A DNA stretch of 64,000 bases from Sphingomonas palmae (GCF_900109565.1 NZ_FNZZ01000002.1:62001-126000); one strand, 5' to 3'. Positions 1 through 11,444 are shown, counted from the stretch's first letter. The notes: generated by a model from the letters alone, not told the origin. Numbers and translations are program-made.

Positions 1-488
1 TCCATCGCGGCTGCCTGCACCTCGCGCGGCGAGGTGGTCGGCACTAGTTCGTCGAACGCCATCGTAATGTTGCTGCCGAGCAGCCGCTGGATCTCGATCG
101 AGCGCTCGGGCGTGATCAGATGACGCGATCCGTCGAGGTGCGAGCGGAAGGCGACGCCCTCCTCCGATCGTTTGGTCAGCTCGGACAGGCTCATGACCTG
201 GTACCCGCCCGAGTCGGTCAGGATCGGCCGATCCCACCCCATGAAGGCGTGCAACCCGCCCAGTCGCGCTACGCGCTCCGCACCCGGGCGCAGCATTAGG
301 TGATAGGTATTGCCTAGGATGATGTCGGCGCCCGCCGCACGCACGTCGGCAGGCTTCATCGCCTTGACGGTCGCGGCGGTGCCGACCGGCATGAACGCGG
401 GCGTGCGGACGACGCCGCGCTCCATCGCGATCTCACCGGTGCGCGCGCGCCCGTCGGTCGCGGCAATCGTGAAGGCGAAGCGGGTCAT
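1..488 (-). CDS. tgt: tRNA-guanine transglycosylase, N-terminal part (cut by window edge)
   Basis: This enzyme swaps guanine-34 of GUN-anticodon tRNAs for the queuine precursor preQ1 in the cytoplasm. The visible 162 codons begin [19 protein letters not shown] and contain the family blocks [11 protein letters not shown] and [12 protein letters not shown]. The Asp of SDSGG-type motifs is the known active-site acid. The C-terminal half, including the zinc site, lies beyond position 1. The ATG at 486-488 overlaps the TGA of the upstream EF-hand gene (485-487), so the two are probably co-transcribed and translationally coupled. Motifs and start are read directly; the identification is secure. Confidence 0.95.
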   Translation of the reverse strand, partial: MTRFAFTIAATDGRARTGEIAMERGVVRTPAFMPVGTAATVKAMKPADVRAAGADIILGNTYHLMLRPGAERVARLGGLHAFMGWDRPILTDSGGYQVMSLSELTKRSEEGVAFRSHLDGSRHLITPERSIEIQRLLGSNITMAFDELVPTTSPREVQAAAM

Positions 489-1015
489 CGGCGCTTCTTC
501 TCGGGCGGAGGCGCCGGCCGTGGCATGGGACGCCCGGCGGTCGGTCCCTTCGCATCGACCGGACCGGTACGATAGGTGACCAGCTCGGCGCGGCTGATCC
601 GCTTGTCACCGTTCTTGTCGTAGCGCGCGAACAGGCGTGAGAAATGGTTCTGCAACTCGTCGAGCGAGACGCGGTCGTCCTGGTTGCGGTCGACCTCGAA
701 CGGGCTCGGCAGCGCGTTGCGGTCACCCAGCCAGCGCTCGGCCCAGTCGGCGAAGGCGATGTAGCGCAGATAGCCGCTCTTCGCGGTGTCGATCGCCTCG
801 AACGATCGCCTGACCCCCGCCTGCATCTCCGACCGGTCGACCAGCCCGTCACCGTCGGCATCGAAGGTCGCGATCATCATCGCCACCGGCTCGACCACCA
901 TCGTCGCGGGCGTCTGCGGCGTACCGGGCAACGGCGCGCGGACGACAATCTCCGGGTCCGCAGCGGGTGCCGCGGCCTGGAGCGCCAGCGCGAGTAGCGC
1001 CGCAATCACGCGCAC
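485..1015 (-). CDS. Exported EF-hand calcium-binding protein
   Basis: A 176-residue protein with a hydrophobic Ala/Leu-rich N-terminus (residues 1-19) that looks like a signal peptide. It has four EF-hand-type loops: [12 protein letters not shown] (52-63, canonical), a degenerate one near 76-87, [12 protein letters not shown] (109-120) and [12 protein letters not shown] (133-144). The basic Pro-rich tail ends in EKKRR. A periplasmic or envelope calcium sensor or buffer is the natural reading; the partner is unknown. The start is GTG at 1015 or, with a better-spaced AGG, GTG at 1009 ([10 protein letters not shown]). A 10-bp palindrome lies just upstream of the start. Its stop overlaps the tgt start. 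Confidence 0.85.
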   Translation of the reverse strand: MRVIAALLALALQAAAPAADPEIVVRAPLPGTPQTPATMVVEPVAMMIATFDADGDGLVDRSEMQAGVRRSFEAIDTAKSGYLRYIAFADWAERWLGDRNALPSPFEVDRNQDDRVSLDELQNHFSRLFARYDKNGDKRISRAELVTYRTGPVDAKGPTAGRPMPRPAPPPEKKRR

Positions 1016-1018
1016 ACC

Positions 1019-1028
1019 TGTTGCAACA
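1019..1028. promoter_or_regulatory. Palindrome TGTTGCAACA upstream of the EF-hand gene
   Basis: A perfect 10-bp palindrome lies 3-13 nt before the start codon of the EF-hand gene. The same core sits within ATGTTGCAACAT at 13764-13775, upstream of the M13 peptidase. Its half-site GCAACAT also forms the arms of the inverted repeat at the efflux operon (57607-57642). It could be an operator; no function is shown by sequence alone. Confidence 0.35.
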
Positions 1029-1162
1029 TGGCTATCGGATGAGTTCGGCCGTTTCCACGCACCTTCAACGACCTTCCACTACGAGCCCGAACGCCGGCTG
1101 CTGCGATCCCTAGCTAAGCCGGCGTGGTAGGATCAAGCCGCAACGATCCGGCGCACTCGCCA

Positions 1163-1849
<687 letters not shown>

Positions 1850-1850
1850 G

Positions 1851-4535
1851 TCAGTTACCCTCGGACAAGGTTTCGCGAACGATCAGATCGGCGGGGAAGA
1901 CGAGCGCGAAGGCCGCGCCGGTCGCGTCGGGGCGGTTCGACGCCTCCACGGTCATCCCCATCGCCTCCGCAAACGCTTTCACGATCGCGAGGCCGAGACC
2001 GGTGCCGCCGACCGCGCGGTCCGATCCCTCCAGCCGGCGGAACGTCTCGAACACCTCGCCCTCCTGCCCCGGCGGCAGGCCGGGTCCGTGGTCGAGCACA
2101 GACAGCCTGAGCTCACCGAAACGGTTACGCCCCTCGATCACGATGTCGCTGCCCGGATCGCCGTAGCGGCCGGCATTGTCGAGCAGGTTGAGCAGGCAAT
2201 GATGCAGCAGTTGCGGATCGGCGCGCACCAGCGGCAGGTCGGGCGGCACGTCGAGGCGGACGGCATGGCCCTCGAGCGCGCGGCGGGCGTCATGTGCGGC
2301 GCCGGTGACCGCGTCGCTCAGGTCGATCGGCTCGACTCGCAGCCGGAGCGCGCCCGCCTCGACCCGCGCCATGTCGAGCAGGTTGGCGACGAAGCGGTTC
2401 AATCGTTGCGCCTCGCTCTCGATCGTGCCGATCAGTTCGGGCGTTGCATCGTGGTGCAGCTGCGCGGCGGCCGCAATTACCGCGGTGAGCGGCGTTCGCA
2501 GGTCGTGGCTGACCGAGGAGAGGAGCGCCGCGCGCAGCCGGTCGCGCGTGCGTACCGCATCGACGTCGCGCATCTCCGCCTGCAGTCGCAGCCGTTCAAG
2601 CACCAGCGCCGACTGGTCGATCAGGCTGCTCAGCAGCGGCAGCTGATCGGCGCGGACGGGGTTGCCGACCTTGTCGCTGGCGACGCCGAGGACGCCCAGC
2701 ACGCGCTCGCCCGCCTTCATCGGCTGGAACAACCATTCGGAGGCAGCGAGCGTGCCCGAACCCTTGCCCGCGGGACTGCCGGTGTCGAACGCCCAGCCGG
2801 CGGCGGCGGTGTCCATCGTGTCGAGGCGGTAGGCGGGATCGCTGGCGGCGACGATCTCCAGCTCGGCACCATGCGCGCGCGACAGCAACACGACCTGCAC
2901 GTCGAGCAGACGGCGAACGTCGTCGCAGATCATCTGCGCGGCGGTGTCGAGGTCGTTGATGCCCGCAATCTGGCGCAGGAAGCCGGCGAGGATGGCGTTG
3001 GTCCGCGCGCTGGCGGCGGCGAGGTCGGCCTGCGCGCGGACGCGCCCGGTCAGCTGGCTGGTGGCAATGGCGATACCGAGCAGCACGATCACCGACACGA
3101 GGTTCTCGGGATTGCTGATCGTCAGCGTGCCGGTCGGGGGCAGGAAGAAGAAATTGTAGGCGAGGCTGGACGCGATCCCGGCGTAAAGCCCGGTGCGCAG
3201 GCCGAACAGGCTCGCCGCGGCCATGACGGGCAGCAGGTAGAGCAACGCGACATTGCCGAGATTGAGGATCTGGAATAGCGCGCTGGCGAGTGCGGTGACG
3301 CCCGCGACGATTCCCGTCGTGATCGCATAGCCGGCGGGGCTGCCCCACTGCCCGCCACGGCGATGTGTGGTGGTCGCCGTTGCCGGCCGCGTCGTACCGG
3401 TCACCGGCATCGGCAGCACGTGAACGGTGACATCGGGCGTGTCGCGCACCAGCTGGTCGACGATCGAGCCGTGACGCAGCTCGAACCAGCGCGAGCGGTG
3501 CGACTTGCCGAGCACCAGCTGCGTGGCGCGCAGATCGACCAGCACCGACTGGAGTCCGGCGACGACGCGCTCGGCCGGCACGGTTGCGACCGCGGCGCCG
3601 AGCTGGGTCGCGAGCGTCATCGTCGCGGCGACGCGGGCGTGCTGCTCGTCGGTGAAATGCGCCGCGCGCGGTGTCTCGATGAACACCGCGGTCCAGGGTC
3701 CGCGCAGACCGTCGGCGACGCGTTTCGCCGCGCGCACCAGCGCGTCGCAGCCCGGCTGCTCGCTGATCGCGACGACGATGCGGTCACCGCCGGCCCAGGT
3801 GCCGCCGAGCCCGAGTGCGCGCACGTCGTCGAGCATCCGCGCGTCGACCGCCTGCGCGGCGCGGCGCAGCGCCAGTTCGCGCAGTGCCGACAGATTGGAC
3901 TTGGAGAAAAAGTGGCCGAGCGCGCGCGTCGCCTCGGCAGGCAGATAGACCTTGCCCGCCTTCAATCGCTCGATCAGCTCGTCGGGGGGGATATCGACGA
4001 CCTCGATCTCGGCCATCTCAAGGATCGAGTCGGGCACCGTCTCGCGCACGCGGACGCGGGTGAAGCTGGCGACGACGTCGTTCAGGCTCTCGACGTGCTG
4101 AATGTTGACGGTCGAGTAGACGTCTATTCCCGCCGCCAGCAATTCCTCGACATCACCGTAGCGCTTGGGGTGGCGACTGCCCGGCGCGTTGGTGTGCGCG
4201 AGTTCGTCGACCAGCACGAGGCGCGGCGCGCGCGCGAGGATGGCGTCGAGGTCCATCTCGTGAAGCGTGCGGCCTTCGTATGCCACGTCGCGGCGCGCGA
4301 CGATCTCATGCCCGCGCAGCAGCGCCTCCGTTTCGGCGCGGCCGTGCGTTTCGACTACGCCGATGACGACATCGACGCCGTCGCGGCGGCGCGCGGCGCC
4401 TTCCGACAGCATCTCGAACGTCTTGCCGACGCCGGGCGCGGCGCCGAGAAAGATCTTTAGTCGCCCCCGCCCCTCCTGCGCGGCGGCGCGCAGGAGGGCG
4501 TCGGGATCGGGTCTGTCGCCGCCTGCCGCCGCCAT
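1851..4535 (-). CDS. kdpD: KdpD, potassium/osmosensor histidine kinase
   Basis: An 894-residue membrane sensor kinase of normal family length. In order: the KdpD domain with Walker A GAAPGVGKT (31-39); a USP-like domain (about 250-375); four closely packed membrane segments (about 402-497) flanking FFFLPPTGTLT; a GAF-like region (about 510-650); HisKA with H677 in SHDLRTP; and HATPase with DNAGRYGDPG and GTGLGLAIVKAF. It phosphorylates KdpE when potassium is limiting. Its start shares one base with the kdpC stop (TGATG at 4533-4537), and it is followed directly by kdpE. Confidence 0.98.
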   Translation of the reverse strand: MAAAGGDRPDPDALLRAAAQEGRGRLKIFLGAAPGVGKTFEMLSEGAARRRDGVDVVIGVVETHGRAETEALLRGHEIVARRDVAYEGRTLHEMDLDAILARAPRLVLVDELAHTNAPGSRHPKRYGDVEELLAAGIDVYSTVNIQHVESLNDVVASFTRVRVRETVPDSILEMAEIEVVDIPPDELIERLKAGKVYLPAEATRALGHFFSKSNLSALRELALRRAAQAVDARMLDDVRALGLGGTWAGGDRIVVAISEQPGCDALVRAAKRVADGLRGPWTAVFIETPRAAHFTDEQHARVAATMTLATQLGAAVATVPAERVVAGLQSVLVDLRATQLVLGKSHRSRWFELRHGSIVDQLVRDTPDVTVHVLPMPVTGTTRPATATTTHRRGGQWGSPAGYAITTGIVAGVTALASALFQILNLGNVALLYLLPVMAAASLFGLRTGLYAGIASSLAYNFFFLPPTGTLTISNPENLVSVIVLLGIAIATSQLTGRVRAQADLAAASARTNAILAGFLRQIAGINDLDTAAQMICDDVRRLLDVQVVLLSRAHGAELEIVAASDPAYRLDTMDTAAAGWAFDTGSPAGKGSGTLAASEWLFQPMKAGERVLGVLGVASDKVGNPVRADQLPLLSSLIDQSALVLERLRLQAEMRDVDAVRTRDRLRAALLSSVSHDLRTPLTAVIAAAAQLHHDATPELIGTIESEAQRLNRFVANLLDMARVEAGALRLRVEPIDLSDAVTGAAHDARRALEGHAVRLDVPPDLPLVRADPQLLHHCLLNLLDNAGRYGDPGSDIVIEGRNRFGELRLSVLDHGPGLPPGQEGEVFETFRRLEGSDRAVGGTGLGLAIVKAFAEAMGMTVEASNRPDATGAAFALVFPADLIVRETLSEGN

Positions 4536-5113
4536 CAGCGCGTGGGCACTCCGGCATCGAGGGCGCGGTTGAGCGCCAGCACGTTGACGCGCGGATCACC
4601 CAGCAGCGGGCGGACGGTCAGCTGCGCGACGAGTGTCCGCACGCGCGCCAGCGGCAACCCGCGAACCCGCGCAACCCGCGGCGCCTGCGCCTGCGCCGCG
4701 GCGGGCGACAGATCGGGATCGAGCCCCGATCCGCTCGCGGTGACGAGATCGGCCGGCAGCGCGCCCGCGACCCCTGCGCCGCGCTGCTTCGCCACATCGG
4801 CCTTCACGCGATCGACCAGCGCCTGCGACGCGGGGCCGAGATTGGAGGCCGACGAGGCGAGCCCGTCGTATCCCTTGCCGGCCGCCGACGGGCGCGTGTT
4901 GAAGTAGCGATCGGCGGCGAATGCCTGACCGACCACGGTCGATCCGATCACCTGTCCTTGCGCACCGCGAACGAGGCTGCCGTTCGCCTGCGCTGGGAAC
5001 ACCAGCTGCCCGATGCCGGTCATCGCGAACGGATAGGCGAGGCCGAGAAGCGCGGCGAACAGGATCGTCATGACGATCGCGGGCCGAAGCGCGGAGGAGA
5101 AGTCCTTACCCAT
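4535..5113 (-). CDS. kdpC: KdpC, potassium-transporting ATPase C chain
   Basis: A 192-residue subunit that stabilises the KdpFABC complex and raises nucleotide affinity. One N-terminal membrane helix (about residues 10-32, SALRPAIVMTILFAALLG) precedes a periplasmic domain. Family blocks include YPFAMTGIGQLVFP, the GSxLIGQ-equivalent VIGSTVVGQAF, YFNTRPSAAG, and the C-terminal GSGLDPDLSPAAA and RVNVLALN. It lies 13 nt after kdpB and overlaps the kdpD start. Confidence 0.97.
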   Translation of the reverse strand: MGKDFSSALRPAIVMTILFAALLGLAYPFAMTGIGQLVFPAQANGSLVRGAQGQVIGSTVVGQAFAADRYFNTRPSAAGKGYDGLASSASNLGPASQALVDRVKADVAKQRGAGVAGALPADLVTASGSGLDPDLSPAAAQAQAPRVARVRGLPLARVRTLVAQLTVRPLLGDPRVNVLALNRALDAGVPTR

Positions 5114-5126
5114 GTGTCCGGTATCC

Positions 5127-7175
5127 TTACGCTAGACCGAGACCGCCGACCACGAGGTCGATCAGCTTGATGCCGACGAACGGCGCGAGCAGGCCGCCGA
5201 GACCATAGACGGCGAGATTGCGCGCCAGCAGCGGCCCCGCCGCCATCGGCTTGTACGCGACGCCCCTGAGTGCCAGCGGCACCAGCAGCGGGATGATGAT
5301 CGCGTTGAAGATGATCGCGCTGAGGATCGCCGACTGCGGCGTCGCGAGCCCCATGACGTTCAGCACGCCGAGCCCGGGATAGAGTGCGACGAACATCGCC
5401 GGGATGATCGCGAAATATTTCGCCACGTCGTTCGCAACAGAGAAGGTGGTGAGCGCGCCGCGCGTCATCAGCAGCTGCTTGCCCAGGCCCACGACCTCGA
5501 TCAGCTTGGTCGGGTCGCTGTCGAGGTCGACCATGTTGCCCGCCTCGCGCGCCGCCTGCGTGCCGGTGTTCATCGCGACGCCGACATCGGCCTGTGCGAG
5601 CGCAGGCGCGTCGTTGGTGCCGTCGCCGCACATCGCGACCAGCTTGCCGCCCTGCTGTTCCTTGCGGATCAGCGCCAGCTTGTCCTCGGGCGTCGCCTGC
5701 GCGAGGAAGTCGTCGACGCCCGCTTCGGCTGCGATCGCGGCGGCGGTCAGCGGGTTGTCGCCGGTGATCATGACGGTACGGATGCCCATCGTGCGCAGCT
5801 CGCCGAAGCGCTCGCGGATGCCCGCCTTGACCACGTCCTTGAGGAAGATCGCGCCGAGCAGGCGACCGTCCTTCGCGACCGCGAGCGGCGTGCCGCCGGC
5901 GCGCGCGATCTCGTCGGTGATGCGGCGCAGCTCGGTCGCCGCGGCGGTCGCGCCCGATCCTTCGTTGGCGCGCAGGATCGAGTCGACCGCACCCTTCTGG
6001 ATCGACGTATCGCCGAAGCGGACGCCCGACACGCGGGTCTGCGCGGTGAACGGGATCACCTCGGCGCCCTGGGGCATCGGCCGCTGCAGGTTGAAGCGGT
6101 CGCGCGCGAGCACGACGATCGAGCGACCCTCGGGCGTCTCGTCCGCCAGACTGGCGAGCAGCGCGGCCTCGGCCAACTCGGCGTCGCTGGTGCCGCCGAC
6201 CGAGCGGAACTCAGCTGCCTGGCGATCACCGATCGTGATCGTGCCGGTCTTGTCGAGCAGCAGCACGTCGACATCGCCCGCCGCCTCTACCGCACGGCCC
6301 GATTTCGCCAGCACGTTGAAGCGTACGAGGCGGTCCATACCTGCGATGCCGATCGCCGAGAGCAGTGCCGCGATGGTCGTCGGGATGAGGGTGATGAGCA
6401 GCGCCGCGAGGATCGCTACGGGTATGCTGCCGCCCACGTAGGACGCGAAGCCCGGAATGGTGCCGACCGCGATCAGGAAGATGATCGTGAGACCCACGAG
6501 CAGGATGGTCAACGCGACCTCGTTCGGCGTCTTCTGTCGCTCGGCACCTTCGACCAGCGCGATCATGCGGTCGAGGAAGCCCTTGCCCGGCTCGACGGTC
6601 ACCTTGACGCGTATCTCGTCGGAGATGACGCGGGTGCCCGCGGTGACGGCCGAGCGATCGCCGCCTGCCTCGCGGATCACCGGGGCGCTCTCGCCGGTGA
6701 TCGCGGCCTCGTTGACGCTGGCGACGCCCGAGACGACTTCGCCGTCCGACGGAATCAGATCGTTCGTCTCGACCAGCACCACGTCGCCGACCTTGAGCCG
6801 GCTGGCGGGAACGTTGTCAAACTGACGTCCGTCGCCCTTCAACCGCTTGGCGACGAGCTCCGCCTTGGTGGCGCGCAAACTGGCGGCCTGGGCCTTGCCG
6901 CGACCCTCGGCCAGCGCCTCGGCAAAGGTGCCGAACAGAACCGTGAGCCACAGCCAGACGGCCAGCTGTGCCTTGAAGGCGAAGGTCAGATCGTCATGGC
7001 CAATGACGAGCAGGATCGTCATCAACGCGGCCACGGCCGCAGTCACGAACATGACCGGGTTGCGGACCAACTCGCGTGGGTTGAGCTTCAGGAACGATGC
7101 CTTGATCGCCGGCACGACCAGGTCGGCGGTGAACAGGCTTTTGGCCGAAGACTTTTGGGTTTGGGCTTTTGCCAT
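5127..7175 (-). CDS. kdpB: KdpB, catalytic P-type ATPase subunit
   Basis: A 682-residue IA-type P-type ATPase subunit that hydrolyses ATP to drive potassium import through KdpA. Visible motifs are TGES (160-163, actuator domain, including the serine known to be an inhibitory phosphorylation site in E. coli), DKTGTIT with phosphorylated D308, and the hinge segment [18 protein letters not shown]. The seven-helix topology and length match the family. It is separated by 13 nt on each side from kdpA and kdpC. Confidence 0.98.
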   Translation of the reverse strand: MAKAQTQKSSAKSLFTADLVVPAIKASFLKLNPRELVRNPVMFVTAAVAALMTILLVIGHDDLTFAFKAQLAVWLWLTVLFGTFAEALAEGRGKAQAASLRATKAELVAKRLKGDGRQFDNVPASRLKVGDVVLVETNDLIPSDGEVVSGVASVNEAAITGESAPVIREAGGDRSAVTAGTRVISDEIRVKVTVEPGKGFLDRMIALVEGAERQKTPNEVALTILLVGLTIIFLIAVGTIPGFASYVGGSIPVAILAALLITLIPTTIAALLSAIGIAGMDRLVRFNVLAKSGRAVEAAGDVDVLLLDKTGTITIGDRQAAEFRSVGGTSDAELAEAALLASLADETPEGRSIVVLARDRFNLQRPMPQGAEVIPFTAQTRVSGVRFGDTSIQKGAVDSILRANEGSGATAAATELRRITDEIARAGGTPLAVAKDGRLLGAIFLKDVVKAGIRERFGELRTMGIRTVMITGDNPLTAAAIAAEAGVDDFLAQATPEDKLALIRKEQQGGKLVAMCGDGTNDAPALAQADVGVAMNTGTQAAREAGNMVDLDSDPTKLIEVVGLGKQLLMTRGALTTFSVANDVAKYFAIIPAMFVALYPGLGVLNVMGLATPQSAILSAIIFNAIIIPLLVPLALRGVAYKPMAAGPLLARNLAVYGLGGLLAPFVGIKLIDLVVGGLGLA

Positions 7176-7188
7176 GATGGCCCCCGGA

Positions 7189-8892
7189 TCAGGAAAGCTG
7201 GCCGCGGATCATGCTGAGATGATCGGCGATGGGACCGAGCGCGAGGCTCGGCAGGAAGGTGAGACCGCCCAGGATCAGGATGATCCCGACGAGCAGGCCG
7301 ACCCAGAGGCCGCCGGTGGTCGGGAACGAGCCCGCGCTTTCCGGCGTGTATTTCTTCGCCGCCAGGCTGCCGGCGATCGCCAGCATCGGCACGATGACGA
7401 AGAAGCGGCCGAACCACATCGCGATGCCGAGCAGCCCGTTATAGTAGGGCGTGTTGGCGGTCAGACCCGCGAAGGCCGAACCGTTGTTCCCGACCGCGCT
7501 GGTGAAGGCGTAGAGGATCTCGGAAAAACCGTGCGGTCCCTTGTTGAGCGGCCCGGCCAGACCCTGCTGCAACACCGACGACAGCGAGGTCAGCCCGAGG
7601 ATGACGAGCGGCAGCACCGCGATCGCCAGAACGGCGAGCTTCACCTCGCGGCTCTCGATCTTCTTGCCGACATATTCGGGCGTGCGGCCGACCATCAGCC
7701 CGGCGACGAACACCGCGAGGATCGCGAACAAGAGGAAGCCGTAGATGCCCGCGCCGACGCCGCCGATGACGACCTCGCCCAGCTGCATGTTGAACAGCGG
7801 GATCATGCCGCCGAGCGGAGTGAAGCTGTCGAGCATGCCGTTGACCGCGCCGCACGACGCGGCGGTGGTGACGACCGAGAACAGCGCGCTGGCGGCGATG
7901 CCGAAGCGGACCTCCTTACCCTCCATGTTGCCGCCCGCGACACCGAGCTGGTGCAGGACCGGGTTGCCTGCGGCCTCCTGCCAGTAGGTGACGGTGACGC
8001 CGGCGAGGAACAGGATCACCATCGCCGACAGGATCGCCCAGCCCTGCCGCGTGTTGCCGACCGCCTTGCCGAAGGTCCACGTCAGGCCGAAGCCGATAAC
8101 GAAGATCGACAGCATCTGCACGAAGTTGGTCAGCGCAGTCGGGTTCTCGAACGGGTGCGCGGAATTCGCGTTGAAGAAGCCGCCACCGTTGGTGCCGAGC
8201 ATTTTGACTGCTTCCTGGCTGGCGACGGGGCCGAGCAGGATCGATTGGCGCGCACCCTCCAGCGTCTGCACGTCGACCACGCCCGCCATCGTCTGCGGCA
8301 CGCCGGAAGCGATCAGGAAGACGGTGTAGACGACGCAGAGCGGCAGCAGCAGGTAGAGCGTGATCCGGGTCATGTCGGCCCAGAAATTGCCGATCGCCTT
8401 TGCCTCACGCCGCGCAAAGCCGCGGAACAGCGCGAAGGCGAGCGCGATGCCGGTTGCAGCCGACAGGAAGTTGTGGATCGTCAGCCCCAGCATCTGGCTG
8501 AGGTTCGACATCGTCGCTTCACCGCCGTAGCTCTGCCAATTGGTGTTGGTGGTGAAGCTGACCGCGGTGTTGAACGCGAGGTCAGGCGACAGTCCGGCGA
8601 GCCCCTGTGGATTGCCCGGCAGCACGCCCTGCAGCCGCAGGACAGCGTAGGTCAGCACCAGCAGCGCGACGTTGAACAGCAGCATGTGGACCGCGTAGCG
8701 GCGCCAGCCCTGCTCTTGCGCGGGGTCGATGCCCGACAGTTTGTAGAAGCCGCGCTCGACAGGGCCGAGCACGAGGTGGAGCGGCGTACGCCGTCCTTCG
8801 TAGAGCGCGTGGAGCCACAAGCCGACGGGCTTGGTGAGCGCCAGCAGGATGCCGACGAACAGCAGGATCAGGAACCAGCCCTGAAGTGTCAT
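7189..8892 (-). CDS. kdpA: KdpA, potassium-binding channel-like subunit
   Basis: A 567-residue polytopic inner-membrane protein of the superfamily of K+ transporters. It carries the repeated selectivity-filter regions recognisable as [36 protein letters not shown] and [12 protein letters not shown]. It captures potassium from the periplasm and passes it through the intersubunit tunnel to KdpB. It is preceded by kdpF after 13 nt. Length and all four filter segments are normal. Confidence 0.98.
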   Translation of the reverse strand: MTLQGWFLILLFVGILLALTKPVGLWLHALYEGRRTPLHLVLGPVERGFYKLSGIDPAQEQGWRRYAVHMLLFNVALLVLTYAVLRLQGVLPGNPQGLAGLSPDLAFNTAVSFTTNTNWQSYGGEATMSNLSQMLGLTIHNFLSAATGIALAFALFRGFARREAKAIGNFWADMTRITLYLLLPLCVVYTVFLIASGVPQTMAGVVDVQTLEGARQSILLGPVASQEAVKMLGTNGGGFFNANSAHPFENPTALTNFVQMLSIFVIGFGLTWTFGKAVGNTRQGWAILSAMVILFLAGVTVTYWQEAAGNPVLHQLGVAGGNMEGKEVRFGIAASALFSVVTTAASCGAVNGMLDSFTPLGGMIPLFNMQLGEVVIGGVGAGIYGFLLFAILAVFVAGLMVGRTPEYVGKKIESREVKLAVLAIAVLPLVILGLTSLSSVLQQGLAGPLNKGPHGFSEILYAFTSAVGNNGSAFAGLTANTPYYNGLLGIAMWFGRFFVIVPMLAIAGSLAAKKYTPESAGSFPTTGGLWVGLLVGIILILGGLTFLPSLALGPIADHLSMIRGQLS

Positions 8893-8905
8893 GGAACCGC
8901 TCCTT

Positions 8906-8995
8906 TCAGAAGCGTTCGGGGCGGATCAGGACCGCCACGAGATAGACGAGAAGGCCGATCGCGGTCAGCGCCGCCAGCCAGAGATCGAGCGTCAT
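8906..8995 (-). CDS. kdpF: KdpF, 29-residue accessory membrane peptide
   Basis: A very short gene encoding [20 protein letters not shown] followed by AVLIRPERF. It is a single transmembrane helix ending in the characteristic RPERF tail of KdpF. KdpF is a lipid-like stabiliser of the KdpABC complex. Its position immediately before kdpA is the conserved one. The ATG is at 8993-8995. Confidence 0.92.
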   Translation of the reverse strand: MTLDLWLAALTAIGLLVYLVAVLIRPERF

Positions 8996-9007
8996 GTCAG
9001 CCCTCCC

Positions 9008-9091
9008 TCACGCATTGTCGCACAGGCGGGCGTAGGCGAGCGTCAGCGCGAACAGCCCGATGATGATGGCGATCCAGAGCAGGTCCTGCAT
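9008..9091 (-). CDS. 27-residue membrane peptide upstream of kdpF
   Basis: A short ORF encoding MQDLLWIAIIIGLFALTLAY then ARLCDNA: one hydrophobic helix with a short charged tail containing LCD. A good ribosome binding site (GGAGAACA) sits 4 nt before the ATG at 9089-9091. It fits exactly between the porin stop (9108) and kdpF with a 12-nt gap to the latter. Small single-helix ORFs at this place are seen in other kdp operons (from memory). It could be a second KdpF-like peptide; function is unproven. Confidence 0.7.
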   Translation of the reverse strand: MQDLLWIAIIIGLFALTLAYARLCDNA

Positions 9092-9107
9092 TGCTGTTCT
9101 CCGATGC

Positions 9108-10001
9108 TCAGAAGGCGGCGGTCAGCGAAACGACGACGGTGCCGCCGGCGATGTTGCCGGTGCCGTCCTGCCCCTTGCTGAAGCTGGGGCGGAGGTAGGC
9201 GGCTTCACGGTTCGAGATGTCGGTGTCGACGTAGCTGACGTTGAAAGTCAGATTCTTGTAGGTGGCATCGGCGCCGAGCGACCAGTCCCAGTAGGCGCCG
9301 GTCGGCGACACCGCGGTCGCGTTCGGCCCCAGCCCGTCCTGCCCCCAGCTGTGACCGACGTGCGCCTTGGCGGTGAAGGGCGTGCCCGGTACGGCGGCCG
9401 CGCCGTCACCCCACAGGTAGAGGTTGTCGTCCTTCGCGCCCGGGCGATTGTAGACGCCTGCCGCCGCATCGGCGCCGGTGTTGTACCATTTGCCGATCGC
9501 CTGCTGTTTCGGCGCATAAGCGACACCCGCAGTCAGCGTGGCCGGGCCGGCAGTACCGGTCAGCTTGGCATAGGGCTCGGCGAAGTCGGTCTTGTCCGCG
9601 CCGCCGGGATACATGTACCAGGTGAGGCCGACGTCGAGCGTCGCATTGTCGGCGAGCTTCGCCTTGTAGCCGCCGATCAGGTCGAGCTCCATGTTGGCGC
9701 CGCCGAACGTGCCCCAGCCCGCCAGGTTCGACGCCCAGGTGCCGACGTACAGCCCGCTCTGGTGCGCGACGGTGATGCCGCCCTGCGATGCCAGCTGCTC
9801 GTCCGACTGCGACACGCCGCGGAAGCGGTAGTCGGACGCGATCCCGACCGACCCGCTGACGGTCAGCGCGGGCGGCGGCGCGGTTTCCGCGACCGCGACC
9901 GCCTTGTCATTGGGCGTCGACGCCGGTTGCGACTGCGCCTGCGCGGCGGCCGGCAGTGCCAGCACGGCGACCGCGACGGCGGCGGCGAAATGGACCTTCA
10001 T
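9108..10001 (-). CDS. TorF-family putative porin
   Basis: A 297-residue outer-membrane protein with a clear signal peptide (MKVHFAAAVAVAVLALPAAA) and the TorF-family opening block SGSVGIASDYRFRGVSQSD near residues 48-66. Alternating beta-strand-like segments follow, and the C-terminal residue is phenylalanine (VVSLTAAF), as for barrel assembly. The start is well placed behind CTCCTCAAGGGG. Only 16 nt separate its stop from the 27-aa ORF that precedes kdpF, so it likely shares a transcript with the kdp genes. The substrate is unknown; potassium passage is an inference from position only. Confidence 0.87.
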   Translation of the reverse strand: MKVHFAAAVAVAVLALPAAAQAQSQPASTPNDKAVAVAETAPPPALTVSGSVGIASDYRFRGVSQSDEQLASQGGITVAHQSGLYVGTWASNLAGWGTFGGANMELDLIGGYKAKLADNATLDVGLTWYMYPGGADKTDFAEPYAKLTGTAGPATLTAGVAYAPKQQAIGKWYNTGADAAAGVYNRPGAKDDNLYLWGDGAAAVPGTPFTAKAHVGHSWGQDGLGPNATAVSPTGAYWDWSLGADATYKNLTFNVSYVDTDISNREAAYLRPSFSKGQDGTGNIAGGTVVVSLTAAF

Positions 10002-10175
10002 TCTTGCACCCCTTGAGGAGCGACCGTCCCGCGACGTCGCTTTCAGGGATGCGCGATTAGGCGCAGCCGTCGTTTGAATTCGAGAGCGATTCGGGCAAAT
10101 CGCATAGTGCTGGCATATAGAAGACGTATTCTCATGCCCTCGCCCGCGCCGCTCGCACGGGCCGACTTCGTCGGA

Positions 10176-11444
10176 TTAGTTGCGGCGCGCCGCCGGTGCG
10201 CTGAGGAACAGCACGGCGGACCCGATCAGCGCCGACAGCACCGATCCGGCGAGCACGCCGAGCTTCACCTCGCGTTCGAGCAGCGGGTCGGCGAAGGCAA
10301 GCCCGCCGATGAACAGGCTCATCGTGAAGCCGATCCCGCAGAGCAGCGCGGTGCCGTAGACCTGCGCCCAGCTGGCCCCGCCCGGCCGCTGCGCCCAGCC
10401 GAGCCGCTGCGCACCCCAGACCGCACCGAACACACCCACCTGCTTGCCGACGACCAGCCCCGCCGCGATGCCGAGCGGGAGAGGATCGAGCAGCGTAGCC
10501 AGGCTGAACCCCGCCAGCGACACGCCGGCATTCGCGAAGCCGAACACGGGCACGATCAGATAGGCGACCCAAGGCTGCAGCGCGTGCTCCAGCCGGTGGA
10601 GCGGCGATCCCGCGGCGTCGGGGGCCCCCGGCGAGCGGCGGATCGGGATCAGCGCCGCGGTGACCACGCCGGCGATCGTCGCGTGGATGCCCGACATCCA
10701 CACCGCGACCCACAACAACGCGCCCAGCGCCATGTACGGCAGCAGCCGCACGACCCCCAGCCGATTGAGCACGAACATCACGCCCGCGATTGCCCCGGCC
10801 GCGAGCAGCTTCAGCCCGCTGATCTCATTGGTGTAGGCGAGCGCGATCACCGCCACCGCACCCATGTCGTCGACGATCGCGACCGTGGTCAGGAACAGTT
10901 TGAGCGAGGTCGGCACGCGCTTGCCCAGCAAGGCCATGACGCCGATCGCGAAGGCGATGTCGGTGGCGGACGGGATCGCCCAGCCACGCGCCAGTCCAGG
11001 CGTGCTGCCGGCAATGGCGAGATATACGCCGGCGGGCACCGCCATGCCGCTGACCGCCGCGATCGACGGCAACGCGCGGTCGGCCCAGCTCGACAGATGC
11101 CCATCGACCAGCTCGCGCTTGATCTCCAACCCGACCAGCAGGAAGAACAGCGCCATCAGCGCGTCGTCGACCCAGTGCCGCACCGACATCGGCCCGACGT
11201 AGCTTTCGAGCACGCGCGAGTATCCCTCGCCGATCGGGCTATTGGCGACGATCATCGCCGCCGCGGCGGCTGCCATCAACACCAGCCCGCCCGATGCCTC
11301 GCTGCGCAGGAAAGCGCGCAAGGCCGACTTGGGCTTCAGGCGGACAGCCAGCTTCGCCGCGGTGACGATGGGTGAGGTCTCGGCTTTGGGAGAGGAAACG
11401 GGATCGTGGTCGGGCAAGCCGATGCTCCGGGCGCAGGCATTCAT
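10176..11444 (-). CDS. nhaA: NhaA-type Na+/H+ antiporter
   Basis: An electrogenic sodium/proton antiporter of the inner membrane for pH and sodium homeostasis. The family's essential residues are visible: the unwound-helix block SATDIAFAIGVMALLG (equivalent of E. coli D133) and VAIVDDMGAVAVIAL (equivalent of the D163-D164 pair). Eleven to twelve hydrophobic helices are present. I chose the ATG at 11444 (MNACARSIG, 422 aa). A GTG at 11498 would add 18 residues. No good ribosome binding site decides between them. It is monocistronic or loosely follows the M13 peptidase on the same strand. Confidence 0.95.
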   Translation of the reverse strand: MNACARSIGLPDHDPVSSPKAETSPIVTAAKLAVRLKPKSALRAFLRSEASGGLVLMAAAAAAMIVANSPIGEGYSRVLESYVGPMSVRHWVDDALMALFFLLVGLEIKRELVDGHLSSWADRALPSIAAVSGMAVPAGVYLAIAGSTPGLARGWAIPSATDIAFAIGVMALLGKRVPTSLKLFLTTVAIVDDMGAVAVIALAYTNEISGLKLLAAGAIAGVMFVLNRLGVVRLLPYMALGALLWVAVWMSGIHATIAGVVTAALIPIRRSPGAPDAAGSPLHRLEHALQPWVAYLIVPVFGFANAGVSLAGFSLATLLDPLPLGIAAGLVVGKQVGVFGAVWGAQRLGWAQRPGGASWAQVYGTALLCGIGFTMSLFIGGLAFADPLLEREVKLGVLAGSVLSALIGSAVLFLSAPAARRN